NCBI GenBank assembly: GCA_003139545.1
Contig: PLJC01000038.1
Coordinates: 62,587-126,586 of the forward strand
Source: Actinomycetota bacterium
GTDB taxonomy: Bacteria > Actinomycetota > Thermoleophilia > Gaiellales > Gaiellaceae
DNA: 64,000 nt
Direction: 5' to 3'
Part shown: in pieces, positions 1-8,759 of the stretch
Layout: each line of letters starts with the position of its first letter
Numbering within the stretch: position 1 is the first letter of the stretch
Program-made: the position numbers and the translations under genes
Notes under the pieces: generated by a model
What the model saw: the letters and a program-made list of their open reading frames with translations, nothing else
The model's database searches: none
Told to the model about the DNA's origin: nothing

Positions 1-864
1 TGTTCCCAGCCGGACGAGGTCTGCCATCTGTCCAGCCGGGATGCGGGCGGCGACTTCGACGACGAAGGTCTCGCCTGTGTCCGTGACGAGCAATTGCGGG
101 AAGGCGATGCCGTCTTTGAGGCCGAGTGCGCGCACGGCCCGGATTGCGACATCCGCGGCTGCGTCGAGGTGCGCTTGAGGAAGCTGCGAGGGGTACAGGT
201 GTATCCATCCGACTCCGAAACCGATGCCGGGAGGACGGAGTCGGTCGGAGAGGGTGAGGAGGACTGGCTCGCCGCTTCGGACGACGATGATGCCGTTCAA
301 CTCGTGTCCCTCGATGTAGCGTTCGAGGATCGCCCGTTTGCTGCGCGACTTGGCGAGCGCCTCGGGGAGGTGCTCTGCCAAATCCGCGTGATCGGAGATC
401 CGGTACACGCCTCGTTGGCCGCCGGAGTCGACTGGTTTGAGGACGGCCGGCACACCGACGCTCTCGAGGCCCCAGGTGGGTTCGACCTTCCCGTTGAGGA
501 CGCTGAACTGCGGCTGGGGGATACCGCATTCTTGGAGGCGGCTGCGCATGGCGGCCTTGTCGGTCATCACACGTGCGGTTTCCGTACCGATGGTCGGCAG
601 GTTGAGACGTTCTGCGACCGCCGCCGCGATCGGGACGGCGCGGTCGGTTGAGATGGCAACGACGGCGTCGATCTGGTGGCGTCGTCCGATGTCGACGACC
701 GGCTCGAGCTCGCTGAAGTCGACTACTTCGGCGATGTCCGCGGCGGCGAGGCCGACAGCGTTGGGGTCGGCGTCGACGGCGACCACCCGCCACCCGCCCG
801 CCTTCGCTTGTTCGATGGCGGCGAGCTGGGAGACGCTTGCGCCCAGGATGAGAACAGTGGGCAC
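1..864 (-). CDS. ATP-grasp domain carboxylate-amine ligase, C-terminus cut by window edge
   Basis: The visible 288 codons encode a preATP-grasp Rossmann half (VLILGAS near residue 4) followed by an ATP-grasp fold with the glycine-rich KPVDSGGQRGVYR loop and the metal-site segment VVEVAARIPAGQM. The family joins a carboxylate to an amine or thiol through an acyl-phosphate; the substrate is not visible. It is a clear paralogue of the ligase at 14644-15861, sharing the stretch DRLRPPGIGFGVGWIH. The start is GTG 864, nine nt behind a TACCAT box; an in-frame ATG at 912 is the alternative. The 3' end lies outside the window. Confidence 0.85.
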   Translation of the reverse strand, partial: MPTVLILGASVSQLAAIEQAKAGGWRVVAVDADPNAVGLAAADIAEVVDFSELEPVVDIGRRHQIDAVVAISTDRAVPIAAAVAERLNLPTIGTETARVMTDKAAMRSRLQECGIPQPQFSVLNGKVEPTWGLESVGVPAVLKPVDSGGQRGVYRISDHADLAEHLPEALAKSRSKRAILERYIEGHELNGIIVVRSGEPVLLTLSDRLRPPGIGFGVGWIHLYPSQLPQAHLDAAADVAIRAVRALGLKDGIAFPQLLVTDTGETFVVEVAARIPAGQMADLVRLGT

Positions 865-873
865 TGAGTCGCG

Positions 874-879
874 ATGGTA
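874..879 (-). promoter_or_regulatory. -10 box TACCAT for ATP-grasp gene
   Basis: TACCAT lies 9 nt before GTG 864 and supports that start over the upstream ATG. It fits the TANNNT-then-start pattern seen across the window. Confidence 0.4.
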
Positions 880-929
880 GGACGCTGACGCGGCATGTTC
901 GCCGAGGTTCATCGACGCTTAACGGCACC

Positions 930-1910
930 TCAATGCTGCGTGCGCAGAAGCGTTCGTGGCGCCGTGCGGCAGTAGCTGCCGGGGCTGAGTGCCTTCCCTT
1001 GCTGAAACGTGAAGGCGGTTGCAGGAAGGCCGTGCCGGGTGGTCGTAAGCCCGGCGAGGGCGAGCAGCTGCAGCCACCAATCCCACAGTGCGGTCGCGTG
1101 ACGCAGCTGTGTGACGTAGCCGGTGACCGGCCGGTGGAGAAGTTGTGCGAGCCGGCGCAACCAGAGCGCGTTTGCCAACCTCGAGCACATCGCGCCCTTG
1201 AACTCGTGCGCTGCCGCGACCCCCACGCTCCAGACGTCGACGAAACGTGTCCCGTGCTCGACCGCCGCTGCCAGACCGGCGAGGTGGGCGCTGGGGGACC
1301 GAGTTGCGTATGCCCACGGCCGTTGTGCAGGTGTCCCTCCGAGGACGTGGATCATCTCGGTCCGCGTGGGCTGGCCGGGTGCAAGTGCGCGGAACCGGGC
1401 ACGAAGGTCGAGGAAGCTGTCGACGATGATGAGCGCGCGCGGATGGAGGCCGGGATGTGTTGCAGCGAGCTCGGCCGCGGCGTAGCCCGCATAGGAGGCG
1501 CCGACGAGGATGAGCTCGGACACCTTCAACCCCTGCCGCTCGAGCCGGTCGGGAATGCGCGCAACTGCGTCCAGGTAGGCCGGGTCCCCCCAGTCTTCAA
1601 CCCGTCGTGCGCGCGACGCGCCTGAGCGCTCGCCGTCGCGGCCATAGTCGGGGCACACAAGCGACGCGTGCAAGTAGCGGACGACAGCCGTCACCTGGCC
1701 GCAGTAGACAGGGCCGCCGAGGGTGATGACCAGCGGCCGCGGTCGCATCCGAGCGGAGGACGTGAGCCGAAGGTCGATGCGCAGGAGCGGCCGGCCTGAG
1801 CCCGCTCGTGGAGCGGCGCCCGTGATGGAGAAGAACGCGACCGCTGCGAGGACGACGACGGCTCCGGCGGCGCATGCGTTCCTGCCACGCCTCAGGGTGC
1901 GTTCTCGCAT
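930..1910 (-). CDS. Secreted or membrane-anchored alpha/beta hydrolase
   Basis: The 326-aa product has a basic N-terminus and one hydrophobic segment (about residues 13-32), so it is probably exported or membrane-anchored. The nucleophile elbow GASYAG (about residue 137) marks the alpha/beta hydrolase fold, and VDSFLD and FVDVW follow where an acid residue is expected. Substrate unknown. A TACATT box 18 nt upstream would give an 11-nt leader. Tandem CTTAACG repeats lie upstream and one more copy lies just past the stop. Confidence 0.7.
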   Translation of the reverse strand: MRERTLRRGRNACAAGAVVVLAAVAFFSITGAAPRAGSGRPLLRIDLRLTSSARMRPRPLVITLGGPVYCGQVTAVVRYLHASLVCPDYGRDGERSGASRARRVEDWGDPAYLDAVARIPDRLERQGLKVSELILVGASYAGYAAAELAATHPGLHPRALIIVDSFLDLRARFRALAPGQPTRTEMIHVLGGTPAQRPWAYATRSPSAHLAGLAAAVEHGTRFVDVWSVGVAAAHEFKGAMCSRLANALWLRRLAQLLHRPVTGYVTQLRHATALWDWWLQLLALAGLTTTRHGLPATAFTFQQGKALSPGSYCRTAPRTLLRTQH

Positions 1911-1956
1911 CGGCTCGCCACCAGGTCGAATGTAGAACGCGTTCGGCGACGAGAGA

Positions 1957-1996
1957 AGCTCCCGACGACCAGGCTTAACGAGACTTAACGGGAGCT
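1957..1996. repeat. Inverted repeat enclosing tandem CTTAACG motifs
   Basis: An 8-bp perfect inverted repeat (AGCTCCCG / CGGGAGCT) encloses two CTTAACG copies at 1974-1980 and 1984-1990, exactly 10 bp apart. A third copy is at 918-924. A 10-bp period on one DNA face is typical of sites for OmpR/PhoB-type regulators; that role is inference. The rest of the 1911-2045 gap shows nothing recognisable. Confidence 0.35.
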
Positions 1997-2045
1997 ACGC
2001 GAATCAGCGCTCTTGGTGTGGCCGCGCACGCGAGCACGGCGATGC

Positions 2046-2630
2046 TCAGCGCTTGCCGCGGAGTGCGCGCCGAAGCACGACGGCGTACTCGTTGAGCCCT
2101 TCCCGGTAGAGCCGCGCCTCGGGGCCGGAGGCGATGCCGACCCGTTCCGGGATCACGCCCCAGATCGAGACCGACTGCGACTTCCACCAGGCGATCGCCT
2201 CCTCGAGATCGTTCGTGCCGAGGCGGGCGGCGCAGATGACGACGCCGCGCGGCGTCCGCGCCGGGATGAGCTCGAGGGTTGCGAGCACCGGAGAGAACTC
2301 GACCCCTCCGGCTCGCGTCGGGATCACGACTGCGTCCGCCGCGCCGGCAGCGGATTGCAAGAGCCTCTCGTCACCAGGCGGCGTATCGACGACGACAAGG
2401 CCGTCGTCGCGCCCCATCGCGCGCGTCAACGTCCGTTGGGACGGCGCCTCGATCACCGTGACGCCCTCGATGGGACGCGTCTCGAGCCACTCGGCGGACG
2501 AAGCCTGCCGGTCGGCATCGACGAGGACGACCGGCTCGTGCCCCCGCTCGACGGCGGCTGCGGCCAGGTAGACGGACGTCGTCGTCTTCCCGACGCCGCC
2601 CTTGATGTTGGACACCACGACACTCGTCAC
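2046..2630 (-). CDS. Orphan ParA/MinD-family ATPase
   Basis: A 194-aa deviant Walker A ATPase: KGGVGKTT near the N-terminus, the DADRQ switch segment, and VVVDTPPG as motif A'. The family makes ATP-dependent dimers that position DNA or protein cargo. There is no ParB-like neighbour, so it is unlikely to be the chromosomal partition ParA. The start is taken as GTG 2630, seven nt behind TACGAT; the ATG at 2639 overlaps that box and would lie upstream of the transcript start. Confidence 0.85.
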   Translation of the reverse strand: MTSVVVSNIKGGVGKTTTSVYLAAAAVERGHEPVVLVDADRQASSAEWLETRPIEGVTVIEAPSQRTLTRAMGRDDGLVVVDTPPGDERLLQSAAGAADAVVIPTRAGGVEFSPVLATLELIPARTPRGVVICAARLGTNDLEEAIAWWKSQSVSIWGVIPERVGIASGPEARLYREGLNEYAVVLRRALRGKR

Positions 2631-2637
2631 GGTGCGC

Positions 2638-2643
2638 ATCGTA
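2638..2643 (-). promoter_or_regulatory. -10 box TACGAT for ParA-like gene
   Basis: TACGAT ends 7 nt before GTG 2630. It overlaps the nominal ATG at 2639, which argues for a leaderless GTG start. Confidence 0.45.
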
Positions 2644-2658
2644 AGAGATCGAGGGCCG

Positions 2659-3015
2659 CTAGCGGACGCGGAGGTACGCGGTCACGCCCAGGTTCCCGCC
2701 GCCGCAGCGCACACCCACGGTGTACCGGCCGGGATGGACGCCCGAGCGCACGTGGCCGTGGATCGAGAACGCGCCGCCCCTGCCCACCCGGCCGGAAAGC
2801 GTGCCCACGCCGAACGCCCGACCCGGGAACGCCGCCGAGATCGCGACCGCCGACCCACCGACATGGCACGGCGACGAGCGCGCGATCACCCGCACGGCGG
2901 CACCGGGAGCGACCGTTGCCGGTGAGACGACCAGGTCGACCCGCGCGCCGAGCGCCACACCAACGGCCGCGAACGCGAGCAGCACGACCACGACGAGTGC
3001 GACGAGGCGTTTCAT
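2659..3015 (-). CDS. Small secreted protein
   Basis: The 118-aa product opens with MKR, a long hydrophobic stretch and an Ala-rich cleavage region (about residues 1-24), so it is a likely signal-peptide protein. The mature part is Gly/Val rich with two cysteines, resembling a small beta-sandwich; no family is recognised. The start ATG 3015 is chosen because the signal peptide begins there and a TATGCT box sits 9 nt upstream. The open frame continues further upstream but reads as non-coding. Confidence 0.6.
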   Translation of the reverse strand: MKRLVALVVVVLLAFAAVGVALGARVDLVVSPATVAPGAAVRVIARSSPCHVGGSAVAISAAFPGRAFGVGTLSGRVGRGGAFSIHGHVRSGVHPGRYTVGVRCGGGNLGVTAYLRVR

Positions 3016-3024
3016 GGTTCGCCC

Positions 3025-3030
3025 AGCATA
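3025..3030 (-). promoter_or_regulatory. -10 box TATGCT for small secreted protein
   Basis: TATGCT lies 9 nt before ATG 3015, consistent with a leaderless or very short leader. Confidence 0.4.
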
Positions 3031-3051
3031 GAGAGGCGTCAGGCATGCTGG

Positions 3052-3324
3052 GTGTTGCGGTTCCATCCTGCGGCTCAGAAAGTGGGTGTGCCTGTGGCTG
3101 TGCGTTCGATTCGAGGTCCGTTCGGTCCGGGTGAGTGGGCGGTGATGGGCAACGACGGCGTCGTCCACCTCGCGGAGACGACGAGCGGACTCCCGTCGAG
3201 CGGCGCGCGCTGCGGTGCCGTGGGGACCGCGTTCATGGTCTCGACGCCCGACTGGGGCGCGGCCCGCACGTGCGGTCGCTGTGTCGCGCTCGTCGAGGCG
3301 GAAGCAGGGGCGACCGCCGCGTGA
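3052..3324 (+). CDS. Small hypothetical protein
   Basis: A 90-aa reading frame with no recognised family. The part from about residue 12 on looks protein-like, with a C-terminal CGRC pair that might bind metal. Its TGA overlaps the GTG of the zincin gene (GTGA at 3321), the usual coupling signature in this genome, which is the main argument that it is real. The start is uncertain; GTG codons near 3082-3095 are alternatives. Confidence 0.5.
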   Translation: MLRFHPAAQKVGVPVAVRSIRGPFGPGEWAVMGNDGVVHLAETTSGLPSSGARCGAVGTAFMVSTPDWGAARTCGRCVALVEAEAGATAA

Positions 3325-3671
3325 GCGATACGGCCGGGTTCGACTTCGAGCAGGCGGTTCGCGACGCGCTCGACGATCTCCCCGCCGAGCTGCGCGACGC
3401 GATGTCGAACGTGACCATCGTCGTCGAGGAGGAACCACCCGCCGGAGCGCCACTCCTGGGTCTGTACCAGGGGGTGCCTCTGACGCGGCGCACGAGCAGC
3501 TACCAGGGCGCGCTGCCGGACAAGATCACCATCTACAGCGGCCCGCTCGAACGGCTCTACGGAGCCGACGCCGAGCTGCTGCGCACGCAGGTGCGCCACG
3601 TCGTCTGGCACGAGGTCGCCCACCACTTCGGGATCAGCGACGAGCGGCTGATCGAACTCGACCGCTATTGA
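3321..3671 (+). CDS. Zincin-like metallopeptidase (PF06262 type)
   Basis: A 116-aa protein with the zinc signature HEVAHHFGISDERL near the C-terminus: HExxH, then His/Asp ligand candidates. Length and motif position match the small possible-zinc-metallopeptidase family (Zincin_1), whose substrates are unknown. The start GTG 3321 overlaps the stop of the preceding small gene; an upstream frame from 3135 exists but is Arg-rich and non-homologous. Confidence 0.8.
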   Translation: MSDTAGFDFEQAVRDALDDLPAELRDAMSNVTIVVEEEPPAGAPLLGLYQGVPLTRRTSSYQGALPDKITIYSGPLERLYGADAELLRTQVRHVVWHEVAHHFGISDERLIELDRY

Positions 3672-3702
3672 GATTTGATCGATTTCCGCCGATAGAGGCG
3701 GC

Positions 3703-4050
3703 ATGCTCCGCGTTCTCGGCCTCCCCTCGCTCCTCGTCGTGCTCGTCATCGGCGCCTACCTGTACGCGAAGGACGCCAAGACGAACGGGCCCACCTCTCC
3801 GACGGTGACCCTGGCGATCGCCCAGGCGAACACGGCGGTGGCGGCCACGAACTTCCAGGGAGCGGACACGGCGATGCAGGCCTTCTTCGCGCAGAGCAGC
3901 ACCTACGCCGGCGCGACACTGCCGCCCGGCTCCGGCGTCGTCCTCGTCCGCGCGGACGCGGCCTCGTACTGCCTCCAGGCCACGGCGGCCGACGGCACGG
4001 CCCAGCACGAGACCGGCCCAGGCGGCCAGCCTCAGCCCGGCGCCTGCTAG
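3703..4050 (+). CDS. Membrane-anchored pilin-like protein
   Basis: 115 aa with one N-terminal hydrophobic helix (about residues 5-20) and a small extracytoplasmic domain ending in a Gly/Pro-rich Cys-terminated tail. The pattern YCLQATAADGT with a late second Cys resembles the C-terminal loop of actinobacterial type IV pilin-like proteins, but the usual prepilin cleavage motif is absent, so this is tentative. It converges on the helicase gene and overlaps its stop by 4 bp. Confidence 0.55.
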   Translation: MLRVLGLPSLLVVLVIGAYLYAKDAKTNGPTSPTVTLAIAQANTAVAATNFQGADTAMQAFFAQSSTYAGATLPPGSGVVLVRADAASYCLQATAADGTAQHETGPGGQPQPGAC

Positions 4051-6248
4051 TCCGTTAATTCGACGATGCGTTCGGCGAGCGCCGAGTGGCGCCGCCGCCC
4101 CTCCGCACGGCCGACCGCCGTCGCGAGCGCGCGCCGCTCGCCGACGATCACGCACAGCCGCTCCGCGCGCGTGACCGCCGTGTAGAGGAGCGGCCGCGAC
4201 AGCATCACGGCGTAGGCCATCGACCACGGCGCGACCACCGCGGGGAACTGCGATCCCTGCGCGCGATGCACGGTAAGCGCCCACGCAAGCACGTATGTCT
4301 CGAGCGCGGCGGCGGGCACGACAATCTCGCGCTCGCCGTCGTCGAGCGAGAGCACGGCCTCCGCCTCCTCCTCGTCCCACGCAACGACGAACGCGACCTC
4401 GCCGTTCATCACCTCGCGGTCGGGCGTGTAGTCGTTCTTCGTCTGCACGATGCGCGAGCCGACGCGGATTCCCGCGCGCGCGAGCACGACCGCCGGCTCG
4501 CCCGGGTTGAGGCGCCGCTCGAGCTCCTCGTTCAGCGCATTGAGGCCGACCGCGCCGCGCCGCATCGGCACGAGCGTCATCACCTCCGTGCGCGGATCGA
4601 GACCGTAGTGGGATGGGATCCGCTCGCACACGAGGTCGAGCACCGCGTCGCGTATCGCCTCTTGCTCCTGCTTCGCGACGAAGAAGAAGTCCTCGTCCAG
4701 CTCGACGTCGCCGCCGAGCGACGCACGCGCGTCGTCGGGCGAGAGGAACGGCAGCTCGCCCGCGTTGATCCGGCGGGCGCTGCGCACGATGAGCGACCGC
4801 GCCGCCTGGCGGTAGATCGCGGTCAGGTGCGCCTGCGGAACGACGCCGCTGTCGACAAGGTCGGCGAGGACGCGGCCGGCTCCGATCGGCGGGAGCTGGT
4901 CGGTGTCTCCGACGAGCAGCACGTGGCAGTCGCCGGCCGCGCGGAAGAGCGCGTCGGCGAGCTCGAGCGAGAGCATCGACGCCTCGTCCACGATGACGAG
5001 CTCGTATTCGTTCGAGAGCGGGTCGTCCTCGTTGCGCTGGAAGCCGCCCGCGAACGGCGAGTAGCCGAGCGCGCGATGGATCGTCATCGCGTCGTGCCCG
5101 GTCAGGTCGCGCATACGACGCGCGGCCTTCCCCGTCGGCGCGCAGAGGAGGACGCGCGTTCGTGCTCGTCGTGCGATGTCGACGATCGCTCGCTGCGTGT
5201 GCGTCTTGCCCGCGCCCGGCAGGCCCGTGAGAAGGACGAGCGGGCGTGTGCGCACGAGCTCGACGACGGCCCACTGCTCGTCGGAGACTTCCATCGCCGG
5301 CCGGTCGTGCGCGTCGAAGAGCTCGACGGCCGCGGTCCGCGCACGCTCGGCCAGTGTGGTCGCGAGGCGGCGCTCCATCTCCCACAGCTCGGTGCGGTAG
5401 ATGCAGTCCCCCTCCACCACGGCCTCGGCTTCGGCGACGAGCACGCGGACAGCGGACTCGAGCGGCTCCACGTCGCCGATCTCGAGGAGCTTTCCGGCGC
5501 GCTGCCACAGCTCTTCGACCGGCAGGAACGTGTTGCCGTCCGCCTCGGACTCCTCGAGTGCGAAGCGCAGCCCGGCGCGCAGACGTTGCGGGTCGTCGAG
5601 CTCGATGCCGAGCGAGCGCGCGATCCGGTCGGCGGTCTTGAAGCCGACGCGGGGGAGCTCGATCAGCCGGTAGGGGTCATGCGTGAGGACGTCCACGACC
5701 TCGTCGCCGTACTCGCGCACGAGCCGGCCGGCCAGCCCGGCGGCGATGCCGTGCGTGAACAGGAAGGTCTCGACCTCGCGGATCGTCGCCACCTCCCGCC
5801 ACGCCGCGATTGCGCGCTCGACGCTCTTGCGCGAGATGGCGCGCCCGGCCTTCGTGCGCACCTCGCGCAGCCGCTCGGGGTCGCGGTCGAGCTCGGCGAA
5901 GACCTCGGCGGCGCCGAAGTGGTCGACGATCGCGCGGGCGAACGTCGGCCCGATGCCGGGCACGCGGGTCGTGAGCCAACGCTCGACTCCCTCGGCCGAG
6001 CGGGGCAGTGCGGCGCGGAATGTCTCGACCGCGAACTGCGGCCCGTAACGCTTGTGCTCGGAGAACGCGCCCGAGCAGACGATCTGGTCGCCGGCGGCAA
6101 CGTGGCCGAGCGGGCCGGCGAGCGTCACCGGCTCCCCGTCCAGGTTCTCGCCGAACGTCGCCGACCAGACGGCGAACTCGAGGTCGGGCGACACGTAACG
6201 CGGCCCCGAGCGGGAGAGCGTCACCTCGATCTCGCTCGCCTCTGTCAC
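4047..6248 (-). CDS. recD2: RecD2-type SF1B DNA helicase
   Basis: A 733-aa 5'-3' helicase not attached to RecBC. An OB-like N-terminus and a helix-hairpin-helix (VPGIGPTFARAIVDHFG) precede the motor. Motor motifs in order: Walker A GLPGAGKTHT (about residue 342), Walker B VIVDEAS, motif III VGDTDQLPP, and C-terminal ALTVHRAQGSQF with YTAVTRAE. Length is normal for RecD2. The start is set at GTG 6248, where homology should begin; GTG 6332 gives 28 extra residues that overlap a terminator-like repeat. Confidence 0.93.
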   Translation of the reverse strand: MTEASEIEVTLSRSGPRYVSPDLEFAVWSATFGENLDGEPVTLAGPLGHVAAGDQIVCSGAFSEHKRYGPQFAVETFRAALPRSAEGVERWLTTRVPGIGPTFARAIVDHFGAAEVFAELDRDPERLREVRTKAGRAISRKSVERAIAAWREVATIREVETFLFTHGIAAGLAGRLVREYGDEVVDVLTHDPYRLIELPRVGFKTADRIARSLGIELDDPQRLRAGLRFALEESEADGNTFLPVEELWQRAGKLLEIGDVEPLESAVRVLVAEAEAVVEGDCIYRTELWEMERRLATTLAERARTAAVELFDAHDRPAMEVSDEQWAVVELVRTRPLVLLTGLPGAGKTHTQRAIVDIARRARTRVLLCAPTGKAARRMRDLTGHDAMTIHRALGYSPFAGGFQRNEDDPLSNEYELVIVDEASMLSLELADALFRAAGDCHVLLVGDTDQLPPIGAGRVLADLVDSGVVPQAHLTAIYRQAARSLIVRSARRINAGELPFLSPDDARASLGGDVELDEDFFFVAKQEQEAIRDAVLDLVCERIPSHYGLDPRTEVMTLVPMRRGAVGLNALNEELERRLNPGEPAVVLARAGIRVGSRIVQTKNDYTPDREVMNGEVAFVVAWDEEEAEAVLSLDDGEREIVVPAAALETYVLAWALTVHRAQGSQFPAVVAPWSMAYAVMLSRPLLYTAVTRAERLCVIVGERRALATAVGRAEGRRRHSALAERIVELTD

Positions 6249-6308
6249 GGCGTACGACGATACGTGCTTGACAGCACCCTCCCGTTCTGACAGATTGCCG
6301 TTTGCCAA

Positions 6309-6360
6309 GTCCCTGTGGGCCCTCGGGTTCACGGGGACTAGGCATTTTTTGGGCCTTTTT
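6309..6360 (+). terminator. Terminator-like hairpins with T-tracts between two minus-strand genes
   Basis: GTCCCTGTG (6309-6317) pairs with CACGGGGAC (6330-6338), one G-T wobble, followed on the plus strand by a T6 run. A second short stem AGGC/GCCT (6340-6343, 6353-6356) is followed by T5. Both genes here are on the minus strand, so it would stop antisense transcription entering the LLM gene, or act poorly in the other direction. Confidence 0.4.
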
Positions 6361-7357
6361 AGAGCAGCAACTCGGCCATGACCTGCAGCGCCTCGGGCTG
6401 CGGCGACCCGACGATGAGCGTCGTCACCGGCGTCTCCCGCCAGGCGGCAAGCCGGTCGGCGATGCGCTCCTTCGGCCCGACGAGCGCGACCGCGTCGACG
6501 AGCTCGTCCGGCACGGCGGCAATCGCCTCGCGCTGGTGGCCGCCGAGGTACAGCTCCTGGATCTCCTCTGCCGCGTCCTCCCAGCCGTACCGGCGGGCGA
6601 GCGCGTTGTAGAAGTTCTTCCCCTTCGCACCCATGCCGCCGACGTACAGCGCGAGGTGCGGCTTGAGCGAGTCGCGCAGCGCCTGCACGTCGTCGCCCAC
6701 GAGGACGTTCGCAGTCGCGGCGATCTCGAAGCCCGGCGGAGGCGTCGGGAACGCATCCGCGAACCGGACGGGGTCGACGAAGATCGGGAGCCAGCCGTCC
6801 GCGATCTCGTACGCGAGCGCGACGTTCTTCGGGCCGATCGCCGCGAGGTAGATCGGGATGTCCGCTCGGAGCGGTCGCAACATCAGCTTCAAGGGCTTAC
6901 CGAGGCCGGTCGCGCCGGGGCCGTCGTACGGGATGCGGTAGTGCTCGCCCTCGTGCTCGACGACGTCGCGCCGCAGCGCCGCACGCACGATCTCGACGTA
7001 CTCGCGCGTCTTGCCGAGCGGCTTGCCCCAGGCCTCGCCGTGCCAGCCCTCCACCACCTGCGGCCCGGACGTGCCGAGCCCGAGCAGGAAGCGGCCGCCG
7101 GACATGAGGTCGAGCGTCGCCGCCGTCATCGCCGTGTTCGCCGGCGTGCGTCCCGGGATCTGCATGATCGCCGAGCCGACCTTGATGCGGCTCGTGCTCG
7201 CCGCCATCCACGCGAGCACCGTCACGGCGTCCGTCCCCCACGCCTCCGCCGCCCACACCGAGTCGAAACCGAGTCGCTCCGCCTCCTGCACGAGCGGGAC
7301 GAGCGACGCCGGGTTCGTCCCGGGAGCTGCGTAGCCGAGATTGAGGCCGAGCTTCAT
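6359..7357 (-). CDS. LLM-class (F420-dependent type) oxidoreductase
   Basis: The 332-aa TIM-barrel protein has the bacterial-luciferase-like pattern: MKLGLNLGY start, [28 protein letters not shown] and the [16 protein letters not shown] loop. The family transfers hydride using F420H2 or FMN; substrate not predictable. The start ATG 7357 is fixed by homology, though the frame stays open upstream to 7540. It is divergent from the MaoC gene with only 15 bp between the starts. Confidence 0.9.
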   Translation of the reverse strand: MKLGLNLGYAAPGTNPASLVPLVQEAERLGFDSVWAAEAWGTDAVTVLAWMAASTSRIKVGSAIMQIPGRTPANTAMTAATLDLMSGGRFLLGLGTSGPQVVEGWHGEAWGKPLGKTREYVEIVRAALRRDVVEHEGEHYRIPYDGPGATGLGKPLKLMLRPLRADIPIYLAAIGPKNVALAYEIADGWLPIFVDPVRFADAFPTPPPGFEIAATANVLVGDDVQALRDSLKPHLALYVGGMGAKGKNFYNALARRYGWEDAAEEIQELYLGGHQREAIAAVPDELVDAVALVGPKERIADRLAAWRETPVTTLIVGSPQPEALQVMAELLL

Positions 7358-7372
7358 TAGGCTGATGACTCT

Positions 7373-7810
7373 ATGCAGTACTGGGAGGACTTCGAGGTCG
7401 GGTCGGAGACGATCCACGGCGAGCACGAGATCACCGCCGACGAGATCGTCCGCTTCGCGAAGGAGTTCGACCCGCAGCCGTTCCATGTCGATCCCGACAT
7501 CGAGGGGCCGTTCGGCGGGCTGATCGCCAGCGGCTGGCACACGGCGTCGCTCTACATGGGCATGTTCGTGCGCAACGTCCTCCTCGACAGCGCGAGCATG
7601 GGCTCACCAGGCGTAGAGGAGTTGCGCTGGCTCGTGCCGGTGCGCCCCGGCGACGTGCTCACCGGACGCAGCCGCGTTGTCGACGCTTGGCCGAGCGAGC
7701 GCGATCCCGGGCGTGGCACGATCATCGGAGAGCACGAGCTCGTCAATCAACGGGGGGAGATCGTGATGCGGATGCGCGCCAGAGGATTCATCGCCCGGAG
7801 GCCCGCGTGA
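7373..7810 (+). CDS. MaoC-family (R)-hydratase/dehydratase
   Basis: A 145-aa hot-dog fold protein. FDPQPFHVD (about residues 34-42) holds the Asp/His catalytic pair of MaoC-like enoyl-CoA hydratases, followed by [10 protein letters not shown]. Length matches single-domain members. It heads a three-gene run; its TGA overlaps the GTG of the aldo/keto reductase. Confidence 0.9.
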   Translation: MQYWEDFEVGSETIHGEHEITADEIVRFAKEFDPQPFHVDPDIEGPFGGLIASGWHTASLYMGMFVRNVLLDSASMGSPGVEELRWLVPVRPGDVLTGRSRVVDAWPSERDPGRGTIIGEHELVNQRGEIVMRMRARGFIARRPA

Positions 7811-8718
7811 AGACGCGGTCGCTCGGGGCCGAAGGGCCCGAGGTCTCCGTCGTCGGGCTCGGCACGAACAACTTCGGCGGGCGGATCGACTACGAGCAGT
7901 CGAAAACCGTGGTCGACGAGGCGATCGAGCAGGGCATCACGCTCCTCGACACGGCGGATATCTACTCGCAGGGCACGAGCGAGGAGTTCATCGGCCGCGC
8001 GCTCGAAGGGCGGCGCGACGCGGTCTTCGTCGCGACGAAGTTCGGCAAGCCGATGGACGCGAACCCGTCCGAGTCGCGCGGCTCGCGGGAGTACATCCGT
8101 TGGGCGGTGGAGGAATCGCTGCGCAGACTCCGCACCGACGTGATCGACGTCTACCAGATGCACGAGCCGGATCCGTCCACTCCGATCGCGGAGACGCTCG
8201 GCGTCCTCGACGAGCTCGTGCGCGAGGGCAAGGTGCGCTGGATCGGCTCGTCGAACTACTCGCCCGCGCAGGTCGAGGAGGCGGACACCATCGCGCGGGA
8301 CAGCGGGCTCACCCGCTTCGTCGCCGCCCAGAACGAGCACAGCCTCGTGAAGCGCGAGGCCGAGGACGAGCTGCTACCGCTGTGCGATCGCCTCGGGATC
8401 GGGATGCTGCCGTACTTCCCGCTCGCGAGCGGGCTGCTCACCGGCAAGCACACGCCGGGTCAGACGCCGACCGAAGGGCGGCTCGCGGGCCGCGAGATCC
8501 CTGCGGAGCGCTGGGAACAGGTGGAGGCGCTGCAGCGGTATGCCGACGAGCGCAGCGTCTCGCTCCTCGACGTAGCCATTGGCGGGTTGCTCGCGATGCC
8601 CGGGATCGCATCGGTGATCGCGGGGGCGACGAAACCGGAGCAGGTGCGCGCGAATGTGAGGGCCGGGAACTGGGAGCCGAAGCAGAACGATCTCGCGGCG
8701 CTCCGCGCATTGCGGTAG
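7807..8718 (+). CDS. Aldo/keto reductase
   Basis: 303-aa (beta/alpha)8 NADPH-dependent reductase. The tetrad is visible: Asp and Tyr in DTADIYSQG, Lys in VATKFG, His in YQMHEPD. NADPH-site elements GLLTG and GATKPEQV are in the C-terminal half. Start GTG 7807 shares 4 bp with the MaoC stop, implying translational coupling. Substrate unknown. Confidence 0.92.
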   Translation: MKTRSLGAEGPEVSVVGLGTNNFGGRIDYEQSKTVVDEAIEQGITLLDTADIYSQGTSEEFIGRALEGRRDAVFVATKFGKPMDANPSESRGSREYIRWAVEESLRRLRTDVIDVYQMHEPDPSTPIAETLGVLDELVREGKVRWIGSSNYSPAQVEEADTIARDSGLTRFVAAQNEHSLVKREAEDELLPLCDRLGIGMLPYFPLASGLLTGKHTPGQTPTEGRLAGREIPAERWEQVEALQRYADERSVSLLDVAIGGLLAMPGIASVIAGATKPEQVRANVRAGNWEPKQNDLAALRALR

Positions 8719-8759
8719 CGGAGGAGCACAAGCCGTACCTCGTCGGCTTCGACGAGGAG

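Noticed and set aside
4086..6290. 734-aa plus-strand frame opposite the helicase
   Set aside because: Arg/Glu-rich composition typical of the complement of a GC-rich gene; the minus strand has full helicase motifs.
6249..6332. 28-residue upstream extension of the helicase from GTG 6332
   Set aside because: It has no family similarity and overlaps the hairpin at 6309-6338; GTG 6248 fits the expected N-terminus.
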